DNA from: Aristolochia californica
Taxonomy: Eukaryota; Streptophyta; Magnoliopsida; Piperales; Aristolochiaceae
Assembly: GCA_029961685.1 (NCBI GenBank)
Contig: JARWKL010000013.1
Location: 23,528,922-23,592,921 of the forward strand
DNA length: 64,000 nucleotides
Reading direction: 5' to 3'
The notes under the pieces are model-generated. The model ran no database searches. It saw only the letters and a program-made list of their open reading frames with translations, and was not told where the DNA came from. The position numbers and the translations under genes are program-made. Of this stretch, positions 23,287-35,289 are shown piece after piece (within the stretch, counting starts at the first letter, position 1; each line of letters starts with the position of its first letter).

Positions 23287-23476
23287 CTCGTGGAGCTCAA
23301 GTGATTCTGCCGATCTGATTCTTGCTTCCCTCTATCCAGATCCTCAGGGTCATCACAGCTTTGTGGCCTTTGATTAAGGTTCGTCCCGGAAAAGCTAAGC
23401 TGAAGATGATTGATGATTTCTTTCTGTTTTGGAGAATTTTTCAGTACCTTAATCTGTGTCCGGTTTTGTAGGAATA

Positions 23477-24586
23477 ATGGGCAGGTCTCCTTGCTGTGAC
23501 ATAAATGGCTTGAAGAAAGGTCCGTGGACTCCTGAAGAAGACGAAAAGCTTGTGGAGTACATCAGACAGCATGGTCATGGGAGTTGGAGAGCTCTTCCGA
23601 AACTTGCTGGGCTCAACCGCTGCGGGAAGAGCTGCCGCCTTCGGTGGACAAATTATCTGCGGCCTGACATCAAGAGGGGCAAATTTTCTGAAGACGAAGA
23701 ACGAACAATTATCAATCTTCATTCTGTTCTCGGGAACAAGTAAACTTTCGCCACCGCTTTATACTGATTTCTTTGCTTCCTTTAAGAAAGTGGTGCTGAT
23801 TAGAGTTTGTTCCTGTGCTGCAGGTGGTCGGCGATAGCGACTCGTCTCCCAGGAAGGACAGATAACGAAATCAAGAATCACTGGAACACCCATCTGAAGA
23901 AGAAGCTTCTTCAAATGGGAATTGATCCCGTAACCCACCGGCCGAGAGCAGATCTTAATTTCCTAGGAAGTCTAACCCAGTTGCTCGTCTCTGCTAATTT
24001 GGGCAATCTGATCAATAATCCCTTGGAGAATGCTTTAAGACTTCAGGCTGATACTGCACAGTTGGCCAGATTGCAGTTGACACAGAACCTGCTTCAAATG
24101 ATATCTGCAACTTCTCATCCAAACGTGGAAGGACTTAATCACTTGGGTTCACCGGCATTGCTTGACTCTCGTCTTGACGAGTTCTTCCGCTGCAGCCGCC
24201 AATTCGCCGGGCAAGTCAATGGCTCTCTCGACCCCCTCGCCCCTCTGTCCAACAATTCACATTTAGGAGTTTCACAACCAGTTGATGACTTCGGAACTCT
24301 GCTTGAATCGTGTGTATGTGAAGGACTGGAAGATGTTCGACGCGATGGCTGCTATGGTCATGACTGTATCGCTACAAACAATAACGTCGAAAACTTCAAT
24401 TCTTATGCCCAGGAAACTTCAAATGCTGTTCCTGCACTGGTTTCGGCCTCTCCAGAGCATCCCAGTGCTGATCAAATAAACCCAACAGGCACTACTCATT
24501 CATCAGCTTCAACCAGTTTTGAGCCCTGGGCGGAGTTCAATTTAGACTATCAAGGAAACGACTGCTACTGGAAAGAGATAGAGTAA
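23477..24586 (+). CDS. MYB93-like: R2R3-MYB transcription factor, MYB53/92/93-like (one intron)
   Basis: Two exons, 23477-23739 and 23824-24586, joined over an 84-bp GT-AG intron that splits the codon of Lys88, encode 341 residues. The start MGRSPCCD is the classic plant R2R3-MYB amino terminus. R2 (about 14-61) shows W17, W37 and W57; R3 (about 67-112) shows W89 and W108, with the usual hydrophobic residue in place of the first R3 Trp. DNA-binding helices include [16 protein letters not shown] and [19 protein letters not shown]. After R3, [20 protein letters not shown] and a [19 protein letters not shown] segment are typical of the MYB53/92/93 (subgroup 24) and MYB9/107 relatives, known regulators of suberin deposition and root development. 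The first intron most R2R3-MYB genes have in R2 is absent. No frame defect is seen. Paralogue choice within the group is uncertain. Confidence 0.93.
23740..23823 (+). other. Intron of the MYB gene (second canonical R2R3 position)
   Basis: It starts GTAAAC and ends TGTGCTGCAG, with TAGAGTTTG-type branch region upstream of the acceptor. Its place, in the codon before the W of R3 helix 1, matches the second conserved intron of R2R3-MYB genes. At 84 bp it is short but usual for plants. Confidence 0.9.
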
Positions 24587-27250
24587 GAAAATTATCCTTC
24601 CTCTTTAACGTATAAAATTAATGTTCTTTTTTATGTTTGGTTCTTACCCTTTCTTCGTCTCTGGCTCAATCTCACCTTGCTTCGTTTAATCATTCTCAGC
24701 AGGCAAGTGTCTTCATCTTCATGGCCGATCGAATCGTAAAACCATCTTCAGGTTAACGTTAGAGTACTGAAGGAGACTATTGTAAATTCAAAACTGTTCA
24801 ATATTCATGAATATTTGTTTATTATAAGATTTCTCTTCTGGTATTGTTAATTACAATAATATTTGCGAGTTTCACAGAATGAAACGCTTCATGTTCGCCG
24901 TGTTTCAAAATCCCGTGCCGGGTTCTATTTCTCCCATTTCGTTTCAGAAACCGTAACTCCATTAGCTGTTTTGTTATCATTAACACACGAAATGGCCATC
25001 GAAAGATGGGTAGAAAGTGAGATGAAACATGAAAACCGGATTATTATTTGAAAATTGGTTTGTTGTGGGCTCTGACACGGAAGAGAAGCTGAAAAAGACC
25101 AGTTTCTAGAATAAGAAGGTTTTCATAAATGAGTAAAGGGAGGTCTGACCTGAGGCAAGAAGACAAATCTTAAAGATGGACAGTTTGAAAACCATAAGGT
25201 ATCAAATCTCCTGTGTGTTTGAGATATTCCTCTCCTAAATCCTAATTCTCCAATAAGACGATTTTGCAAGCAGAGGAAGATCCAATAGAAAAACCTGTTA
25301 AAGAGCTGCTCTTTTTTTATGTTATTTGCGCTTTACAAGTCAGATTATTTGTTACTTAGTAGGTGAGGATGTTCACTTAGATCACAAGCCATTGACTGTT
25401 GCAGAGGCTTCTGTCTACCTAACAGCCTAACATCTCTATAACACGATCTAGAGAGGGAGTCTCCTTCTCGATCTTGACTACAGTTTGCCGACACTTGCTA
25501 CAGATAAGTTTCGGCTGGAGCATTTGGGAGCTTTTCTTACAATTCAGAAAATATTTCTGCTGATAACTAACTGCGACGAGGTCGAAGTTTTCGAGTCCAA
25601 ATCTACATAAAACCACAAAACTGGAAAACGATTCTCAGTTATATTACGTTTGCGATTCACGGCTCTCATCGTTGCGGATCGTGTAAATCCCATATATGAA
25701 AGCGCTTTATATCGTGATTTTCCGATTTACAGATCCAATTAGAACGATAAAGTTGAGAAATTGAGCGAAAGAGAGAGAGAGAGAGAGAGAGAGAAACTTG
25801 GTTGTGCATGCTCTATAAAGTAGGCAAAAAATGGTTGGAAGCTGCTTTGGATTGGGAAAGAAAGTCCCAACAAAAGGGAACAACCGTTGGAGAAGAAGAA
25901 GATGTTCTTCCATTTTTCTAATAGTATTTCAATTGGCTTCTTCTCCTTGCTCTAACAACCTTGGCTGCCTTCTATCTTTCTCTTCCTTAGAAAATTTATT
26001 TTATTGACATGAATGTCATTTCCTGCATCATATTCACAACAATACTACAATCTTTATTTTATTAATATAAATAAAAATTTAAATGAATATAAAAATAAAA
26101 ACATGTGATAATAAATAAATATAGAATAAGAATAAAATAAAATTATAAATGAGAAAATTGAAAATTGAGTGCACCTATGCTTATATGGATTCAAGACCAT
26201 ACTCCTTTTTTTCATATAGAAAAATTGAATGAAGTGTGACTCAGAAGGCAACTCTTACTTCATTTGTTAGAATTAGTAAAGTGTATTTTATGTTCAATTT
26301 ATCGATTCATCGCTCGTGGGTAAACAAGTAAATCAAATATTTGAGAATTAAATCTAAAAAATAAAAAAAAAACTTACATGTTAAAAATCATATAAAGTTG
26401 TTAAAGCTTTTATGCAGATGCAATTAGGTCATCTTTAGCTAGATATCGTAATATCAACTGAGGTATCACATAAAATAAAATACAATATAGTTAAACCTAC
26501 CTTCATGGAGACCAAATTACTATCAATATAAGTTTAAGTTATAAACAAGGCAACCATATTAAGATTATCAAATTAATTAGTTAAAAAATATTTTTTTACC
26601 AATTCTATAAAATTTCATTGACCCAAAGAAATGACCATGTCTAGTACAACTAGGTCAACTAGGTCCTCCCCCTCTTTTGGTGGTCCTTGTCTTCATAGAG
26701 ATACAAACTGAGGGGGAAGCATAGACTAGTGCTGCCCTTTCCAGCCACCCTTTTTGCATTTACAAGGGGAGGAAACCCCAATATCCTTTGTCATTTGATT
26801 AATGAGATGGTGGATCCTCCTCTTTGACAACATGTCATCTTATGTTTCTTAAACTTTCTTTTTAGAGAAACTAAATTCACACTTTCACACATTCTTTTGG
26901 GTTGCTCACTTTGTGTTATTGATACTAACAACAAGTGAAAAGGTGAACAACATTTCTTTATGGTCTATCTTATATATTTTTTATTTTGTTAAGAAAGTGA
27001 TTTTTTTTATCAGCTTTCACTTTGCATTACTCATATCAAGAAACTAATTACCCAATCAAGCCTCTCCATATAGTCTTTAGTATTTGAGTACCTGATCACC
27101 TAGCAATATTTTGTCTAAGAAGGAAATAGAGTTAACCTTGTTTGACCAAAATCAACATAAGCACAAACAACTTGAAAAAAAAATTGAACATATTATTTTT
27201 GAGAAAAATATGTGAAATTGAACGTATAAAGAATAAAAGTCACAAGGGAA
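24587..27250. other. MYB 3' flank and AT-rich intergenic DNA
   Basis: I see no supported gene. A GA microsatellite lies at 25771-25794. From about 25980 the DNA becomes strongly AT-rich. Short open frames here are on both strands, overlap and carry no motifs. Confidence 0.5.
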
Positions 27251-27277
27251 TTTTATGTGGTTCTGCCCTAGGAGCCT

Positions 27278-27299
27278 AATCTCTCTCTCTCTCTCTCTC

Positions 27300-27335
<36 letters not shown>

Positions 27336-27422
27336 GAGAGAGGAAAAATAGGAGATTCTGAATCTCTAAATCAATTATTTAATGTGCTTAATTTATATAA
27401 TTTTCACTAATCTCTTGATTGA

Positions 27423-27462
<40 letters not shown>

Positions 27463-27553
27463 GAGAGAGGAAAAATAGCAGATTCTGAATCTCTAAATCA
27501 ATTATTTAATGTGCTTAATTTATATAATTTTCACTAATCTCTTGATTGATCGA
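27278..27553. repeat. CT/GA microsatellite with a 127-bp tandem duplication
   Basis: A (CT)n run meets a (GA)n run at TCGA near 27299. Two units follow with an offset of 127 bp, about 27300-27426 and 27427-27553. Each holds the GA tract, GAGGAAAAATAG(G/C)AGATTC and TTTAATGTGCTTAATTTAT. They differ by very few bases, so the duplication is recent. The CT/GA junction is itself an inverted repeat able to fold. Confidence 0.9.
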
Positions 27554-29344
27554 TTGTCATTGATTTGAAAATTTATTTTATTTCTAATTTTTAAAATATT
27601 TAAAAAAATATGTCTCTTAACTTCCCCCCTAAAGTTGAATTGGGGTAAGAGTAAATTCAACTTTCAATTTTTTAGGATAAGAACTCCAACTTATGAAGGG
27701 GAGCTTCTTGTGCCTAGCATTATTGATGGCACGATAAAATGACATATGAGGTATCGAAGAATGCTTGATGATGGGGAAATGATGGTAGAGTAGCCCATCT
27801 GACTAGCACGTCCTATCTTCATCTTATGGAAGAAAACTTTATACAAGAAAATGACACAAATAAAAGGTGAGAGAAAAATTTAGGTGAAATAATGATGAAA
27901 GTATTTGTTGTATGGATATTTGTTTTTTTGAAAAAAAAAAAAGGTATAGGATGTGAGGTTGTGTACCTCACACAAGGTATAAGCACCTATTCAATGTGAC
28001 CGCTATTTGAAATAAGAAATATTTATTTTTTAGAAATTAAATGGTGAAAACTGCATAAAAATAAAATGAGGTTAACCGACTAGTTTTTATTTGAACCAAA
28101 TTGCATCGATTCAGGTTAGAAAATGGCCAAGAATTACACTAAACATTAAGAATATAGGAAGAATAGGTCGAATCCATTATGTGGATCATGTCGTGAACCT
28201 ACAAGTCAGATCCAAATCCATAAGTTGGTATGCCGTCACAAATAGTAGAGTCAGATGCAGGTAAGAATCGGTTTTTGTGGTAGATTACTGATGTAGATCC
28301 AGAATTATACATCAGATTGTGCTGTGGATTAATGACTTGGATACAAATTTACTCGTTGGATCAACCTGTAGTTGAGGATCGTGGACAAGGTACCCTCCTA
28401 TCGAGTCTATGCGCAACTCCTACACCAGGGCTAGTTTTTTAAACCAGATGCGCCAACGTGGCTATTAGGGTGACCCATGCAGGCTCGGCATCTTCCTCTC
28501 GATGAACCATGAACTAATGATGAAAAATGACAATTGTGAAGCCATTTTTTATGTTTCTTGACAAAATAAGTTGGTAAATAATCGGATTCAAATTTTTTTG
28601 AATGGTTGACTCGATTTGAGGGGAAACAACATATTGCAAAAACATATTGCTTCAAAAGATCTTTCCCCTTTTGTCAAAAACTTGAAATTTTTAGCCATTT
28701 CTCAATGGTTTTTTTTATGAAATAAGATGCAAAATATTCAAACTAAACAATTCTATCTAATAAGTAAATCAATTTGAATCAAGAATATTAAAATTGATAA
28801 AAAAAACTATGCAAAAAATAATAAAAATGAAAATAGGCCAAAATCAAACCTTCAACTTTGGTAGCATGTGAGAAACTACGCAAAAATGAAATTGGGCATA
28901 CAAAAAACAAACGGCACAAGAGAATTCTAAGTGTTTCAGCCCTAGGAGCTTAATCCATGGAAGGAAAGAGGGGAAGAATTTTCCATTGAATTAGAGAATA
29001 AATTCTTATAGGAATTCCACACCTATTTATAGGCAAATAAAAGGATTTGAATCCTAAAACCAAGGGTTCGATTTTCCTTGATTAATATAATTAATTTTTA
29101 ATTTACATTAATCAAGCAAATCAAACAAATCATTAGATTTTCTCTTGATTTTTAAAAATCAGGACAAATCAATCTCATTACTTTAAAAATTTTTTACATA
29201 AATTTTATTTCAAATTAAAACATTTTTCTAACTCGAATTTCATACATAAACTAGTCTTCACTTGTGAAGAAATCAAGCTAATCAATTATCAATTATATTT
29301 ATTTTCTACAAAATTTTAACTCAAATTTCATAATTTTAGAAAGA
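27554..29344. repeat. AT-rich region with LTR-like scraps
   Basis: No gene is supported. GCCCTAGGAGC(C/T)TAATC occurs at about 27258-27275 and again at about 28939-28956, in both cases following a similar CACAAG(G/A)GAATT word and preceding a TATTTATAG- or TTTATAT-type sequence. They look like two diverged copies of one LTR-like repeat. A purine tract in reverse (CTTCCCCCCTAAAGTTGAATT, about 27620) would fit a minus-strand element end. Confidence 0.35.
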
Positions 29345-29445
29345 TATGATGTAAATAGGGTGACACTGAGGTAATTAGTTTATGATTTATGTCTTTTATT
29401 CACTCTTACTAAGGTAAAAGGTATTCTTATAATATTCGTACTTTT
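29345..29445 (+). mobile_element. LTR fragment related to 34940-35223
   Basis: GATATGATGTAAATAGGGTG, GTAATTAGTTTATGATTTATG and TTATTCACTCTTACT match, in reverse, the first 120 bp of the LTR whose start is at 35223. Only this part of the LTR is recognisable here. Confidence 0.65.
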
Positions 29446-29459
29446 CTCAGGTTATCTTT

Positions 29460-29488
29460 CGAATGACCCACCGATATTGTGTCATTCG
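29460..29488. repeat. Short inverted repeat
   Basis: CGAATGAC (29460-29467) and GTCATTCG (29481-29488) are perfect inverted arms around a 13-base loop. Role unknown; chance occurrence is possible. Confidence 0.5.
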
Positions 29489-31900
29489 TTTTCACAGAAA
29501 AAAAATGAATCTTAATTTATAAAAGATTTTTTTCTATTCTATTAATTGTTGTAAAAGGTAAAATGTGTTTTTGGTTCTTTTTCCCCCTAAGTTAGGAATT
29601 AAATAATTTGTGATGATAAGTAAAAAGTTGATTTCTAGGCATCAATCAAACGAAACCCTGAGTGAATTTTTATACTGGCTAGGTCACTTTAGTTACACTT
29701 CCACAAAATCTGACTTGGTCATTAAATTAAAGCCTGAATACTGGTCTCATATGCTCAGTGAAGTAATTGGTATTATCATCAATTACTATTTAAAAGTCTT
29801 CATTGTCTTCTTTCTCTACAGGAAGGGAAAGAGATTAACCCAGTTCTTAATTAGGGCTTGGCACAATCATCTCTTCCCTCTCGAGAGGGAGCTTTCATGA
29901 TCACTAGCTATTAGCTATATTGACCTTTCATAAGACAACAACTAACACACCTACCTCACCCAAGATGTGGGATTCCAACCTAAAACGTCACGTCGTTACA
30001 TCATTTCTTTCAGTTCAAACACTACTGCAAGAAAGTTTCTACCGATTCGTCCCTTTCAGATTAATATTATATATCATTAACGTCGGATATTTGAGTGAGA
30101 AAAAAAAACGAGAATGCACGAACGAGAAGTTTAGTTGCTGTTAAAATGCTAGAAACCTCATAGCCTGTGATTCGGTAGGGAAGGTAGAGTTCAAATGGTG
30201 ACTGAATTCCCAATCTGGGAACGTTTCTTTTAAAATGACGAGTTCTCTATCCAGATCTTTTGAAGATCTTCTGCGCGAGGTCAATGAGGAAAGTATAATA
30301 CTGGCTTTGTCCGTATGAGCTTCAGTTTAATACATATTGGTTGAGATATTAAGCGGGGAGTTGAATTACTGTAACGACTGCAAGAGAAAATTGGACTTGG
30401 AAATTACTGTTTCGTACGAAAGAAGATTCAAGATTATTCACGCGGTTGTCGGCACTAGTGTGAACGCCGGAATGTTGGTGTTTGTTGGACTTAGAGAGCC
30501 TTTGTTTTATATAACCAGTTTAAGTTCCGTTAATGGCTGCCATTGATGGAGATCCTTCCGAATGAAGGTCTGGAGGCGCAAAACCAAATTACGACGAAAG
30601 ATAAAAAGGAAAATGATACAACAGATCTTCTGTTAGTTTGTGTTCTGCTGAGAGCTTCATCGCTTGATCTTTGGCCAAAAAAACGGAGTCTTCTTTGTCT
30701 TACGCCGAGACTCTGATTCTCACAGCTTTTGGTGTTCATTGGTTCCGTATGGTGCTGAACAAGCTGTTTCTGTTGTAATTCTATAAATAGTTTACACCTG
30801 ATAGATCCAAATCATTTGATGAAAAAATGAAAAAATCAACAAAATAACTTTTGCTGCAAATCGTTCTTTCAAAGTGTAGCTTCGTATTGGTATATATATT
30901 CGGATGTAGGTCGTTGATTATATTCTTAATTAAAAGTTTTAATAATAAGATTAAGTTTTATGTCATTACACTTCATTTATTGTTTCTGGATTTGGCTACG
31001 AATTGAAGCTTCTTGGCAGGAGAACAAGTTTGATTCAAATTAATGGAAAAACGGATTTTCAAACCTGTCATAAACTGGGTTGGATACAATCAATGAAGGA
31101 TACATATTGTGTGCCTAGGACAAACCGTGACAAACCCAAAACGTATTCCAAAACCTCTAAAATTGATGAAGGCCAGAAGTCTGGTCTTTGAACTTATCAT
31201 AAATTAGGTTAGACTGTGATGAAATGGATAATTATGCTTACATGAAAGTCTACAAACAGTTAATGCATTGTCGATCATAATATATTAGACGAAAGCATTT
31301 TTTTTTTTTCATTTGATCCAATTTGGCTTTTCTCTTTATTTTACATAGCCAACCTAATGCCAAATTGAACCTTCACGGCAAGATCCCAATAGAAATGGAG
31401 CAGTTTTTTACATTGATCAATTGGTTAAGAAGCATGTGATAAATCAATACAAATGTCATCACCTCAGCTATTTGAGAGTCACTTAGAACATCCTCTTTTT
31501 CTCTGGAACTTACAATGTGGTGAATAACTACTCCTCATACATAATTTATATTCACTTTGAATATTTAACAATTTCTTTTTAGAGCTCATTAGTGCCTTTT
31601 ATAAAAAAAATTATGGCTATTTGTTTCCATGTAGAAATAGATTTTCAAGGAGTGCTAATTACCCTACATTTCCTGGAAAGAAGTATCTCACTAGATATCC
31701 TTTCTTGGAAAATAGGATTGTTTTCCATGGGGCCATTTTAACTTCAAGTATAGGTTTCCAGACAAGAGAGGATAGAGGACACTTGGAAAATATAAAAAGA
31801 AAAAAAAATTGAGGATAGAGTTATGTTTCTCTCTCATCTCTTGCCTTTCCTCAACTCTTTCATCCCTATCCCTTGAGAGATTGATGCAGTGGTCTTTTTG
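29489..31900. other. Region without recognised genes
   Basis: Frames of 60-96 codons (29610-29900, 29920-30144, 30337-30546, 31621-31812) show no family motifs. No LTR boundaries, primer sites or RNA genes are evident. Confidence 0.4.
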
Positions 31901-31910
31901 TTGGCAGGTA

Positions 31911-31937
31911 CCCCCACCACCATCACCACCACCACCA
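31911..31937. repeat. (CCA)n microsatellite
   Basis: A run of CCA with one CAT interruption. No open frame of note uses it. Confidence 0.85.
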
Positions 31938-32563
31938 AAGTAGAAATAGGGAAGGTATTGGGTGGAATATGTCTCATGATGCCCATTCCACTTAATTTTG
32001 ATGACTAAAAACATAAATGACCTAATGTGTGGTTTAAAAAAAAATTGAATAGGTTAAAAAGTTATAATTATGCCTCAAGAGCTCAGAACATTTGAATGAT
32101 AGAAGCCAAAATAGACCAATAGAAAAGCAACAATAGAAAATCATTCAAATGAAGCATGATCATTTGAAAGATTTCTCCATTGAAGACAAAAAATGCCTCA
32201 ATAGCCCAAGTTCATTCCAATGAAGTTGTTCCATTCTAATGTTTGAAGTTAGAGATAAAAAGGAACATGCAAAGAAGAAAATTTATTAAAATGAAGAAGG
32301 CCCACATGATTGCATCTTTGTAGTTTGAGCCCCAACTCATTTGAATGATATTTGCAACAGAAGGTAGCCAAAAGTCCTCAACATTTGAATAACACTGTCC
32401 CAAATGTTCAAGCAAAAAGAAATAGAATGTTGTTGGAAAGAATTGATTCCAATGAAGTCAATTCATTCCAATAAAGTTGCTAGAACAAAAGTTACAGGAG
32501 AAGAAGAACATTCAAATGTGACAAAAACAATGACGCAACAGAGAAATGGAAGATGTTTTTGAG

Positions 32564-32904
32564 TGTTGTATATTGAGCTGAATGAAAAGATTTACATCAA
32601 TACATCTAGTTATAGGAAACAAAAAGCTCAAGATTTTGTTAGATTCTAGGGTTTCATGTCTAAAGGATGCTAGGGTAAGAGAGAAGAATGGGGAGAAGAG
32701 AAGAGGCTTAGTGTGAGAGCACAAGCTTATGGGTACGATTTAACACACACCAAGAGAGCTTGTTATTATTTGATTCTAATTTAAAGATGAGGGTTAGAAA
32801 CCCTAGTGCAAGTGGGAGAAAAGAGGAGCTTAAAGTCCTAAAAAATTACAAGTAGTGCAATATATCTTCTTAAATACTAGTTATGCCACTAATGTTTCTT
32901 AATA
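32564..32904 (-). mobile_element. Copia LTR (3' LTR of a minus-strand element)
   Basis: Left edge TGTTGTATATTG; right edge abuts CTCCCCCTCAAGCTGGGG (32905-32922), a reversed polypurine tract. Reversed, it would start TATTAAGAAAC, a mutated TG end. The flank at 32000-32560 is rich in CATTTGAATG and ATTCCAATGAAG words and may be part of another decayed repeat. Confidence 0.65.
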
Positions 32905-34935
32905 CTCCCCCTCAAGCTGGGGCAAACACATCAAATATTTCCAACTTGAAGCAAGAGGTGGAGAGAGGTCCTACTGCAGTAAACTTTGTGAAAATGCCCA
33001 TCAATTGATTTTTTTTAAGGAATAGACTGCATGGATATGACACCAGCTTGTAACTTTTCCCTAACAAAATAGGCAGTCTATCTCAATATTTTTTATTCTT
33101 TCATGGAAGATTAGATTGGTTGTGATGTGAATTGCCACCTGATTGTCGTAGTGGATTTGCATGGGCATGGTTATTTTGAACCCAAGTTATGTCGTTAATG
33201 ACTTAAGACATAACAAATCACTTACTACATATGTCATGACCCTATATTTTGCCTCAACACTTGATCTTGCCACAATACTTTATTTTTTACTTCTCCAAGT
33301 GACCAAATTTTCACTTGTTGTTGTATAATAACTAGAAGTTTATTTTTTGTCATTAGGCAAACCATCCCACTTTGTATCTACAAACCCTTGAATATAGATA
33401 TGCCAATGACACTTATACGAAAATTCTTTACCATGATTTTTTTTAAATACCTAAGAATTCTCTCAAATGCCATCCAATGAGCCTGTCGAGTCTGATGCAT
33501 CAATTGACTGGTGACACTTATAAAATACGAGATATCCAATCTTTTAACCATGAGATAGATCAGTTTTTCAACTAACTATTAGAATCTTCTAATATCAACA
33601 CTATCACCTAATTCAACACAATGTTTAATATTGGGTTCCATAACTGTATCAATTGGTTTACACCCAAGCATTCTAGCTTATTTTAATAGATCAAGAACAT
33701 GCTTAGTGTGAGACAAAATTATTCCGTAAATGGATTGTAAAACTTCTATACCAAAGAAATATTTGAATAGTCCTATGTCTCTGGTTTAAAATTCCTTATT
33801 CAAATCTTTCTTCACTTGATAAATCTTTCAATGTTACTCCCTCTTATAATAATGTCATCAACATAGATAGCTAAAGAATCATACCTTTTGTAGTTGTTTT
33901 TATAAACACCAAGTGATCACTTTCACACCTAGTGAACCTAAGGTTATTAAAAATTGTTGTAAACTTGTCAAACCAGGCATGAAGGGACTATTTTAACCCA
34001 TAAAATAGCCTTTTTCAGACGGCACATTTTCCCCCACTCAACCACATAACTAGGTAGTTGAATCATATAAACCTCTTCTGATAAATCACCATTCAAAAAG
34101 GTATTTTTAACATCAAACTAATAGATAGACCATTTAAAATTCATTGTTAGAAAAATAAGAACATGTATGAAATTCAATTTGGTCACTAGAGAGGATTTTT
34201 CTTCATAGCTGATACCATAGGATATTGTACGGCCTTTAGCAATTAGTCTTACCTTATATCTAGCAATGGTGCCATTAGGATAATATTTTAGTCTAAAGAC
34301 CTATTTACAACCGATTATTTTCTTAAATTGGGGAACAATGGACAAGTACCACGTATGATTCTTATACACAGCTTGTATTTCTTCATCCATGATAGATTTT
34401 CACTTTGGATCGTTTGAGGCCTCTTCATAATTGGAAGGTATGATGGATGATGGTATTGTAGCTAAGAAGGAAGCACAACTTGAAGACAAATAGTGGATAT
34501 AAAATTTGCAATAGGGTGAGATGTGAATGAGCAAGGTTCTTTATGAAGGACAATAGGTATAGTGTCAAAAGGAGATCCATACACAATTGAGAAAGTGGAG
34601 GATAGTGTGTCTCGAAAACATCTGGAGACTCTACAAGTAAGTGATCTGCAACATGAGTGAGAGAAGTCTTAGGAGCTTATGTATGTGGTATTGCTTCTTG
34701 TGGAACAATGTGATCCAATGAGATAACTGATCTAGGAATCCTTGCAGAAGATGGAAAACCAAGAGGGGAAGTAATTGATTAAGATGACTGCTCTTCAAAG
34801 AATATAACTTCAGCCAAACCAAAGGTTTTTCTCAAGCTAGGGGAATAACACTCATATCCCTTTTGGTTTGCGAATAACAAAGAAAAATATATTTGATTGC
34901 CTTGGGGCTAAACTTATTGCTGAAACTTAGGATTC
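32905..34935 (-). pseudogene. Ty1/copia pol, heavily decayed
   Basis: Minus-strand reading gives RNase H remnants (33060-33330), the RT catalytic core AIYVDDIII near 33846-33872, further RT to about 34440, and integrase C-terminus FSPKAIKYIFLCYSQTKRD near 34850-34920. Frames are broken throughout. The 5' part of pol and gag are missing, cut by an unrelated LTR fragment at about 34940. It is more diverged than the other copia copies, so probably older. Confidence 0.8.
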
Positions 34936-34939
34936 CATT

Positions 34940-35223
34940 ATGTATAATCACAATAGAAGAGGATTAAGGGTGAGAAGACGAAGAAGAAGTGTTGTGGGGA
35001 GAAGGTTTAAGGAGGAGAAGAGGAAGAGTGGCAAATTTAGGAAAAATGAGGAGGAAGAATAGGGTAATGGACTTACCCAAACCCTCCCCCTTAAGTTGTA
35101 TTTATAGATATTAGAAATAGTAATATTACAAGAATACCCTTCACCCAAGTAAGAGTGAATAAGAGACAAAAATCATAAACTAATTGCTTCAGTGACACCC
35201 TAAATACATTATATCTTCCAACA
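34940..35223 (-). mobile_element. Minus-strand LTR fragment
   Basis: Reversed, it starts TGTTGGAAGATATAATG at 35223. It carries a TATA-type ATCTATAAATAC near 35096-35110 and a long CT-rich leader down to about 34940. A second fragment of this family lies at 29345-29445. No internal sequence of its own element is recognised. Confidence 0.65.
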
Positions 35224-35289
35224 CTTACTTTGGTGGAGATCAAAGGTATGCACAAATGACACACACCCAAACACAAGAGGAGTCAAAGG

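Noticed and set aside
23108..23377. 89-codon frame just before the MYB gene
   Set aside because: It overlaps the MYB TATA box and leader and has no family motif.
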